Below, piece after piece: positions 1 to 5,197 of a stretch of DNA of 6,008 nucleotides (position 1 is the first letter of the stretch; the number at the start of each line of letters is the position of its first letter). The DNA lies in the NCBI GenBank assembly GCA_018065025.1, contig JAGHUB010000006.1, positions 1 to 6,008 of the forward strand. The letters are read 5' to 3'. The position numbers and the translations under genes were made by a program. Origin of the DNA: Candidatus Equihabitans merdae (GTDB lineage Bacteria; Bacillota; Clostridia; Lachnospirales; Lachnospiraceae). The notes beneath the pieces were generated by a model. The model was not told the origin of the DNA. It worked only from the letters and a program-made list of their open reading frames with translations, and did not search any database.

Positions 1-37
1 TGGAACACCCGCATCATATAATGTAATAGGCGTTCCA
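1..37 (+). promoter_or_regulatory. Candidate -10 box within an inverted repeat, upstream of tex
   Basis: A perfect TATAAT lies at 17-22. It sits at the centre of an imperfect inverted repeat: TGGAAC (1-6) pairs with GTTCCA (32-37), and CC (8-9) with GG (29-30), with one mismatch (7 against 31). If the hexamer is a sigma-A type -10 box, transcription would start near 29, leaving a leader of roughly 54 bases before the GTG of tex. The matching -35 box would fall just outside the window, so the promoter cannot be confirmed. The repeat arms flanking the -10 box could be a repressor site or a DNA/RNA hairpin; no regulator is identified. Confidence 0.3.
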
Positions 38-65
38 AATGATGTTATGCATTAATCTTATATAT

Positions 66-70
66 AGGAG
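66..70 (+). promoter_or_regulatory. Ribosome binding site of tex
   Basis: AGGAG is followed after 12 bases by GTG at 83. It decides the start: the reading frame from GTG 83 is closed just upstream by TAA at 77-79, and no ATG with a better placed Shine-Dalgarno sequence exists. The spacing is longer than the usual 5-9 bases. The site lies in the loop of a weak AT-only stem (TTATAT 58-63 with ATATAA 74-79). Confidence 0.5.
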
Positions 71-82
71 ATTATATAAAAA

Positions 83-2229
83 GTGACTATCAACGAAATC
101 ATCGCAAAAGAATTAAACGTCAGACCGGAGCAGGTTGAGGCAGCCGTTAGCTGCTGGATGAAGGCTGCACCGTTCCTTTCATTGCCCGTTACCGTAAGGA
201 AGTAACCGGCTCACTGGATGATGAACAGCTCCGTACCCTGTCCACACGTTTGACTTATCTGCGCAATCTGGAAGATCGTAAGGCAACCATTCTTTCTTCT
301 ATTGAAGAACAGGGCAAGCTGACAGATGAACTGAAAAAGAAGATCAATTCTGTTGAGACCATGGTTGCTCTGGAAGATCTCTACCGTCCCTATAAGCCTA
401 AACGTAAGACACGTGCCTCTATGGCCAGAGCCCGAGGCCTTCAGGGACTGGCCGATATTATGCTGCTGCAGATGACCCGCAAGTCTATGGAAGATGAAGC
501 CAAAGCTTACGTGGATCCGGAGAAAGAAGTGGCTGATGTGGAAGCCGCCTTAAATGGTGCCATGGATATCATCGCTGAGCAGATTTCCGATGACGCTGAT
601 TATCGTGCCGAGATCCGCAGCCGTGTCAATGCCTCAGGCAGTATCGTCAGTGAGGCTAAGGATGACAAGGCCGCCTCTGTTTATGAGACTTACTATCATT
701 TCGAAAGCACACTGAAGAAGCTTACCGGCTATCAGCTGCTGGCTCTTCGTCGCGGTGAGAAGGAGAAGATTCTCACTGTTAAACTGGCTATGCCGGAAGA
801 TGAGATCATTGGCTATCTGAAGAAGCAGATTATCCACCGTGATAATGAGAACACCAGACCTTATCTGGAAATGGCCATCGAAGACAGTTACAAGCGACTG
901 ATTGCTTCTTCTGTGGAAAATGAAGTGTTGAATGAACGTCTGGAAATGGCTGAAGACGGGGCCATCGAGGTCTTCAAGAAGAACCTCAAACAGCTTCTCA
1001 TGCAGCCCCCTGTAGCCGGTCATACCGTCCTTGGTTGGGATCCGGCTTTCCGTACCGGCTGTAAGCTGGCTGTTGTTGATCCTAACGGCAAGGTATTGGA
1101 TACTGTGGTGGTTTATCCCACAGCTCCCACCAATGACACCAAGATCCGTCAGGCTAAAGAGAAGGTTCATGCCTTTATCAAGAAGTACGGCATTTCCCTG
1201 ATTTCTATTGGTAATGGCACAGCCTCCCGTGAATCCGAACAGGTAGTAGCTGAACTCCTCCATGAGATTCCGGAGAAGGTACATTATGTTGTTACAAATG
1301 AAGCCGGTGCTTCTGTTTACTCCGCTAGTGAGCTGGCCACCAAGGAGTTCCCCAACTTCGATGTTGGTCAGAGAAGCGCCACATCCATCGCTCGTCGTGT
1401 TCAGGATCCCCTGGCAGAGCTGGTTAAGATCGATCCCAGATCCATTGGTGTCGGTCAGTATCAGCACGACATGAATCAGAAGAAACTGGGTGGCGCTTTG
1501 GATGGTGTTGTAGAAGATTGTGTTAATAGTGTTGGTGTTAATTTGAACACCGCCTCTGCAGCCTTGCTGGAACACATTTCCGGTATTAACAAAACATTGG
1601 CTGCCAATATCGTGGCTTATCGTGAAGAAAATGGTTCATTTACTACCCGCAAGGCCTTGATGAAGGTTCCTAAACTTGGTGCTAAAGCCTTCCAGCAGTG
1701 TGCCGGTTTCTTACGTATTCAAAATGGTAAAGAGGTGCTGGACAATACCGGCGTTCATCCGGAAAGCTATGATGCTGTTAAGAAACTTCTGGCTGAGCTT
1801 GGACTTACTAAAGAAGACATCGCTTCAGGTTCTCTGGCCGGTCTTGGCAAGAAGATCAAGAATTATAGCAAGCTTGCGGATAAACTGGAGATCGGTGAGC
1901 CCACACTTAGAGATATCGTCAAGGAACTGGAGAAGCCCGGCCGTGATCCCCGTAAGGATATGCCTCCTGTAGTGCTTCGTTCTGATGTCCTGGATATGAA
2001 GGATCTGAAAGAAGGCATGATTCTGAAAGGCACTGTAAGAAATGTCATCGACTTCGGTGCATTTGTTGATATCGGTGTCCATCAGGATGGCCTTGTCCAC
2101 ATTTCCCAGATGTGTGATCGCTATATCAAGCATCCTCTGGAAGTGGTCAGCATTGGGGATATCGTAGAAGTTAAAGTCATTAAACTGGATGTGGCCAAGA
2201 AGAGAATTGGCCTGTCTATGAAGATTTGA
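83..2229 (+). CDS. tex: Tex family transcription accessory / RNA-binding protein, frameshifted near its start
   Basis: Tex is a cytoplasmic nucleic-acid-binding protein related to eukaryotic Spt6 and linked to transcription and expression of some virulence genes; its exact role is unsettled. With one base restored near 150 the product is 715 residues, slightly shorter than usual because it ends right after the S1 domain. Numbered on that product: the N-terminal helical region includes PFIARYRKE (codons from about 172) and LEDLYRPYKPKRKTR (about 97-111); the YqgF/RNase H-like domain begins at GWDPAFRTG (318-326) and contains IGNGTASRE and NEAGASVYSASELA; the helix-hairpin-helix region is about 480-546 (VEDCVNSVGVNLNTAS, then QCAGFLRI); then KELEKPGRDPR; and the S1 domain is about 644-715 (DFGAFVDIGVHQDGLVHIS). 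GTG 83 is chosen from the AGGAG upstream and the Tex-like N terminus TINEIIAKELNVRPEQVEAAV. As written, translation from GTG stops at TAA 203-205 after 40 residues; the long intact frame runs from about 151 to 2229, with TTG 250 as its first start-like codon. Tandem stops TGA TAG end it. The family call is very sure; whether the gene is intact is not. Confidence 0.93.
146..156 (+). other. Frameshift site in tex (one base missing)
   Basis: Up to GTT AG (146-150) the Tex N terminus reads in the frame of GTG 83 (EQVEAAV). From CTG CTG GAT GAA (151 on) it reads in the frame of the long downstream ORF (LLDEG, then TVPFIARYRKEVTGSLDD). E. coli Tex, as I recall it, has VDAAVRLLDEGNTVPFIARY with no gap here, so exactly one base is missing, most simply a C giving AGC CTG CTG. 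The site (GTTAGCTGCTGG) is not a slippery heptamer. The rest of the gene is uninterrupted, so this is either a sequencing/assembly error or a very recent mutation. Confidence 0.85.
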
Positions 2230-2262
2230 TAGTTTTTTTTGTAGTATTTTCAGGAAGTTTTT

Positions 2263-3501
2263 ATGGGAGAAACTGATCGGCGAAATGCCAGACGAATCAT
2301 CGTTAGCATTTCCTTTATGAATTTTGTTAGCGGTGCCTTCATCGTCTTGCTTGGATATCTGATGCCATATATGCGAGACACTTACACCTTGACCTATGAC
2401 TTCAGTGGTTCATTGATGTCAGTAGAAGCCATCGGCCGTCTGGCCGGCAGTATGTTTGCTGTCTATGTGGCATTGTGGCTCAGTGGTAAGAAGGCTATCA
2501 TTTTACTGCCATTTTTGTCCTACGCCGGCTTCATCGTCTTTGGCGTCACAGGCAATAAACCCATCCTCATTCTGACTATGTTGATCATCGGTCTGGGACT
2601 TGGTTCCATCAGTAGTTTCGCCAATGACGTCATCAACCGTCTGCCGGTGGATGCCGCCATGTATCTGACACTGACTCAGGCTTTCTTTGGCCTTGGTGCC
2701 ATGGCGGCGCCTATTATCATGAATACGGTGGTGGATCGTCTTGGTCTGTCCTGGCAGTGGACCCTCTTGTCAGTGGTGCTGATGGGTACTTTGTCAGCCA
2801 TCATGTTCTGCTTCGTCAAAATGAAATGGTACGACCAGCAGATCAGTACTAAGAAGCTGGATAGGAAATTGAAGGCAGACGCCCGTAAGAGTCTGGAAAA
2901 TGGTGCTAAAGCTGTAGGTAATGAATACGCTTTCCTTAAGAATAAGCGTTTCATCATCGCCAGTGTGGTCAGCCTTCTCTATGGTGCTTATGAAGCTTCC
3001 ACATGGGGCTGGGTCAGCACTTATTTCATGGAATCCGGCATGACAGAAGCTAAGTGGACAGCTGCCATTGCTACCATTCTTTACGGCTGTTTCTTCTTGG
3101 GAAGATGCATCTGCGCATTTGCTGTTAAGTTCATTCCCGGGGAATGGATGGTAGTGGGCTTAAGTGCTATTACATTCATTTTCCATGTCATCGCGTACAA
3201 TACCCATTCACTGACAGCTATTATGCTGGGTGTCATCGGGGTAGGCTTCGGCCTGTCCGGTATCACCACCATAAATCGTGCTGACATCGGCGATATCTGC
3301 ATGCAGTATAAGGCTGCCACCGGTGTAAATCTGACCATTATGGCTATCGGTGCCATCTCAGTACCTATGCTGATCGGTTTGGTTGTAGAACACACCACCG
3401 TACATACCGGTATGCAGGTATTAACTGTGGTAGCCGGCCTTATGCTTCTGTTCTCAACCTGGTATTTGATTTATAATAATAAAGTCAGAGGCAAGAAATA
3501 A
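2263..3501 (+). CDS. MFS permease, FHS (fucose permease-like) type
   Basis: A 412-residue inner-membrane protein with about 12 hydrophobic helices: roughly 11-35, 47-70, 77-96, 100-123, 133-156, 166-186, then a lysine/arginine-rich central loop (about 187-228), and 229-255, 264-287, 295-313, 316-337, 352-375, 383-405. Length and the 6+6 layout with a basic cytoplasmic loop are typical of the major facilitator superfamily, which moves small solutes by ion-coupled symport or antiport. YGAYEASTWGWVSTYF (240-255) resembles the helix-7 signature of the FHS sugar-symporter branch, and TQAFFGLGAMAAP (138-150) its helix-5 region. The loop between helices 2 and 3 (LWLSGKK) lacks the usual MFS motif A (GxLaDrxGrk). 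ATG 2263 has AGGAAG at 2252-2257. It follows tex by 33 bases; a T8 run (2233-2240) lies there but without a GC-rich stem, so read-through from tex is likely. It ends with tandem TAA TAA. Substrate unknown: sugars are possible from the family, but so are organic acids or drugs. Confidence 0.85.
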   Translation: MGETDRRNARRIIVSISFMNFVSGAFIVLLGYLMPYMRDTYTLTYDFSGSLMSVEAIGRLAGSMFAVYVALWLSGKKAIILLPFLSYAGFIVFGVTGNKPILILTMLIIGLGLGSISSFANDVINRLPVDAAMYLTLTQAFFGLGAMAAPIIMNTVVDRLGLSWQWTLLSVVLMGTLSAIMFCFVKMKWYDQQISTKKLDRKLKADARKSLENGAKAVGNEYAFLKNKRFIIASVVSLLYGAYEASTWGWVSTYFMESGMTEAKWTAAIATILYGCFFLGRCICAFAVKFIPGEWMVVGLSAITFIFHVIAYNTHSLTAIMLGVIGVGFGLSGITTINRADIGDICMQYKAATGVNLTIMAIGAISVPMLIGLVVEHTTVHTGMQVLTVVAGLMLLFSTWYLIYNNKVRGKK

Positions 3502-3591
3502 TAAGATGCGTTATGATCCTGATGGCGTGGCTGATAGGAAAAACATTCCGGTATCTTATCTTAAGCATTATTGTGATTCAACAGGTGAAAA

Positions 3592-4542
3592 ATGGTTTAC
3601 TTGATTCTGGGGTTTAAGGTTATCCTCCCCATCATTATCTATATGGGCATCGGTTACTTCTTCAAGATGCGGGGCACCGCTCAGGAGAAGACCTTCCGTG
3701 AACTTAATAAGATGTGCTTCAGAAGTTTTCTGCCCATCATGCTCTTTGGCAATATCTATAAGACAGATCTGGCAGAAGCCTTTGAACCCAGTGTACTGGG
3801 CTTTGGCATAGCAGCGGCTTTCGTTACCTTCTTCCTGGGGCTCATCGTCACCAACATGTTTTTCAGAGGCAGCGATGCAGCAGATCGATCCGTTATGATT
3901 CAGGGCCTCTATCGCAGCAATTTCATTCTGTTTGGCCTGGAAGTCACCAAGACCATCTGCGGTGAAGAGAATTGTGGTATGGCCTCCATCCTGATGGCCA
4001 TCATCATTCCCCTTTTCAATGTCATGGCCGTTGTCCTGTTTGAGAGCTATGGGGGCAAGAAGAAGGGCATCCTGCCGGTGCTGAAAGGCATCGCCACCAA
4101 TCCTTTGATCATCGCATCAGCATTGGCTATCCTGCTGCGCCTCACCGGTGTGGAGCTGCCCGCATTTGTTTTGAAGATGGTCAACAGCTTAAGCGCTGTA
4201 GCAACACCTGTCGCCCTGCTTTGCCTGGGCGGAACCTTTACCTTCGCCAGCGCAGGCCATTATCGTAAGCAGCTGACCTACGTCTGCCTGGGACGTCTGT
4301 TCATCATTCCCGCCATCTTTGTTGCTATTTCTATCCTTCTTGGTTTCAGAGATAATAACCTGGTAGCTCTGCTGGTAATGTTCGCATCCCCGGCCGCTGT
4401 ATCATCCTATACCATGGCCTGTGAGATGGGAGGCAATGGTGAATTGGCCGGTGATATCGTGGTCATCACCTCGGTATCATCCATCGTATCCATATTCCTG
4501 TGGGTAACTATATTGAGTGCCTGCGGATTGATTCCTGCGTGA
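3592..4542 (+). CDS. AEC family transporter (auxin efflux carrier / malate permease type)
   Basis: A 316-residue membrane protein of normal AEC length with about ten hydrophobic segments in two halves split by a short basic loop (ESYGGKKKG, 151-159). Family-like features are the first helix ending in GIGYFFKMRG (19-28), FRSFLPIMLFGNIYKTDL (43-60), RSNFILFG (108-115), ATNPLIIASALAI (168-180), and the C-terminal FASPAAVSSYTMACEMGG (264-281) with a following small-residue helix. Bacterial AEC proteins carry malate, lactate, malonate or other organic anions, and many are uncharacterised, so the substrate is open. ATG 3592 is preceded by AGGTGA (3583-3588), only 3-4 bases away, which is tight; TTG 3601 is an alternative. 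It lies 90 bases after the MFS gene with no terminator between, and a strong terminator follows about 100 bases downstream, so it is probably the last gene of its unit. Confidence 0.88.
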   Translation: MVYLILGFKVILPIIIYMGIGYFFKMRGTAQEKTFRELNKMCFRSFLPIMLFGNIYKTDLAEAFEPSVLGFGIAAAFVTFFLGLIVTNMFFRGSDAADRSVMIQGLYRSNFILFGLEVTKTICGEENCGMASILMAIIIPLFNVMAVVLFESYGGKKKGILPVLKGIATNPLIIASALAILLRLTGVELPAFVLKMVNSLSAVATPVALLCLGGTFTFASAGHYRKQLTYVCLGRLFIIPAIFVAISILLGFRDNNLVALLVMFASPAAVSSYTMACEMGGNGELAGDIVVITSVSSIVSIFLWVTILSACGLIPA

Positions 4543-4554
4543 GTTAAAAAATGA

Positions 4555-4602
4555 GGCGCCTGCATGATTCCGTAAGCAGGCAATTCGCCAAATGTCTGCC
4601 TG
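4555..4602 (+). repeat. Overlapping inverted repeats after the AEC gene
   Basis: GCCTGC (4558-4563) pairs with GCAGGC (4576-4581) across a 12-base loop. The right arm can instead pair, as CAGGCA (4577-4582), with TGCCTG (4597-4602). A further GGC (4555-4557) / GCC (4587-4589) could extend the first hairpin. The stretch lies in the 3' untranslated region between the stop codon and the terminator and has no T run of its own. A small AGCC / GGCT hairpin follows at 4618-4629. It may affect 3' end stability; function unknown. Confidence 0.4.
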
Positions 4603-4643
4603 TGTGCAAGCACCCGCAGCCACTTGGCTCATCGTATACACAT

Positions 4644-4676
4644 AAAAAGAAGGCCTTGTCCAAGGGCCTTCTTTTT
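4644..4676 (+). terminator. Rho-independent terminator after the AEC gene, likely bidirectional
   Basis: A perfect 12-bp stem is formed by AAAAAGAAGGCC (4644-4655) and GGCCTTCTTTTT (4665-4676), around a 9-base loop. Two more A/T pairs (4642-4643 with 4677-4678) can extend it. The right arm ends in T5, and because the left arm begins with A5 the element reads as a terminator on either strand. It closes the tex-MFS-AEC unit and separates it from the dehydrogenase gene. No minus-strand gene is seen that would need it. Confidence 0.9.
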
Positions 4677-4697
4677 ATTATGAGGGAGATATGAGAG

Positions 4698-4738
4698 ACA
4701 ACATCTATTGTTGTAGGAAACAGCTTATGTTGTTTCCT
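4698..4738 (+). repeat. Two abutting hairpins with an alternative pairing
   Basis: ACAAC (4698-4702) pairs with GTTGT (4710-4714), and immediately next AGGAAACA (4715-4722) pairs with TGTTTCCT (4731-4738). The first arm can instead pair over 7 bp, ACAACAT (4698-4704) with ATGTTGT (4727-4733), which breaks both. The layout recalls attenuators, but no T run follows and the element begins only about 20 bases after a strong terminator, so it would be transcribed only on read-through. Function unknown. Confidence 0.4.
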
Positions 4739-4786
4739 TGAGTCATATAATAAAGGTCAAATGTGTTGAGAATATGGCGCTGTCCA

Positions 4787-4820
4787 AAAGAAAATATAAA
4801 AGTTATAAAGAAAATATAAA
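4787..4820 (+). repeat. 14-base direct repeat, 20-base period, in AT-rich DNA
   Basis: AAAGAAAATATAAA occurs exactly at 4787-4800 and again at 4807-4820, separated by AGTTAT. The 20-base period is about two helical turns, so both copies face the same side of the DNA. They lie about 70 bases upstream of the candidate promoter of the dehydrogenase gene and could be paired protein-binding sites or simply AT-rich sequence duplicated by slippage. Confidence 0.6.
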
Positions 4821-4890
4821 GTCACTGTAAAGGAGCGGTTTATAAGCATACAAATGCCGTTAAGCCATCACTTTCACATTCACTCTTAGG

Positions 4891-4919
4891 TTGTCTCTAA
4901 GACACATATGATATAGAAT
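4891..4919 (+). promoter_or_regulatory. Candidate sigma-A promoter of the dehydrogenase gene with overlapping palindrome
   Basis: TTGTCT (4891-4896; four of six matches to TTGACA) and TAGAAT (4914-4919; five of six matches to TATAAT) are separated by exactly 17 bases. The start point would be near 4926, giving a leader of about 270 bases. TGTCT (4892-4896), CTA, AGACA (4900-4904) forms a short palindrome covering the -35 box, a position suited to a repressor operator. A weaker alternative is TGTCCA (4781-4786) with TATAAA (4804-4809), also 17 bases apart. Confidence 0.4.
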
Positions 4920-4925
4920 AAGAGG

Positions 4926-5197
4926 CGTCATCACAGCTTTCGGTCTTGGGTAGGGCAGTGATCCGCGGTGTTTGCATCGGCGTCTGTAACCCTGTATGCG
5001 TTACAGATCGTAAGGATTTCTGTAGCCGGTGTCCAGGCTCAGACATAGATGAATACCCCTGTGGAACACGCGGCTGCCGGGGGCTGTGCTGATATAGTGG
5101 AGGAGCCGGAGATTCGGCTAAATGGAAGACTATCCGCAGGCGAGAAGCGGAGAGTAATAAAATAAAAAGAAATGAATCAGGAGAAAGGTAGAAGAAC
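4926..5197 (+). promoter_or_regulatory. Long structured 5' leader of the dehydrogenase gene, unidentified
   Basis: This stretch has no convincing coding sequence and is visibly richer in GC and in inverted repeats than the DNA before it. Stems that can be drawn: ATCAC 4930-4934 / GTGAT 4958-4962 with GCG / CGC outside (4925-4927, 4964-4966); TCTGTAAC 4983-4990 / GTTACAGA 5000-5007, a perfect 8 bp with a 9-base loop; AGCCG 5104-5108 / CGGCT 5115-5119; and TCCGC 5133-5137 / GCGGA 5147-5151. AGCCG at 5024-5028 can pair with CGGCT 5071-5075 (7 bp with flanking pairs), but CGGCT 5071-5075 can also pair with AGCCG 5104-5108, a choice typical of a switch. An A-rich stretch and the Shine-Dalgarno region follow (AGGAG 5179-5183 and AAAGG 5184-5188). 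I checked by eye for T-box, cobalamin, lysine, glycine and cyclic-di-GMP signatures and found none convincing. A regulatory leader is an inference; a separate small RNA is an alternative. Confidence 0.4.

Noticed and set aside
634..1575. A 313-codon open frame on the minus strand inside tex.
   Set aside because: It lies wholly opposite the strongly conserved Tex YqgF and HhH regions, shows no recognisable domain, and is explained by the codon bias of the + strand gene.
2230..2262. T8 run (2233-2240) after tex as a terminator.
   Set aside because: No GC-rich hairpin precedes it; the bases before it are the end of the S1-domain coding sequence.
3506..3604. A 32-codon ORF (ATG 3506, TGA 3602-3604) filling the gap between the MFS and AEC genes and overlapping the AEC start by 13 bases.
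   Set aside because: It has no clear ribosome binding site, matches no family I know, and is short enough to be chance. Translational coupling to the AEC gene is possible but unsupported. A 9-bp stem (3501-3509 with 3551-3559) also covers its start.
4774..4830. An 18-codon basic ORF (MALSKRKYKSYKENIKSL) across the AT-rich direct repeats.
   Set aside because: There is no ribosome binding site at a usable distance, and its lysine-rich make-up simply reflects A-rich DNA.
5104..5119. Possible cobalamin-riboswitch B12 box (AGCCGGAGATTCGGCT).
   Set aside because: It resembles the box only with an insertion and a deletion, and the other conserved cobalamin elements are missing upstream.
5049..5165. 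A 38-codon ORF (starting MNTPVEHAAAGG) in the dehydrogenase leader.
   Set aside because: No Shine-Dalgarno sequence precedes it, a TAG sits immediately upstream, and its codons fall across RNA stems. The structured-leader reading explains the stretch better.
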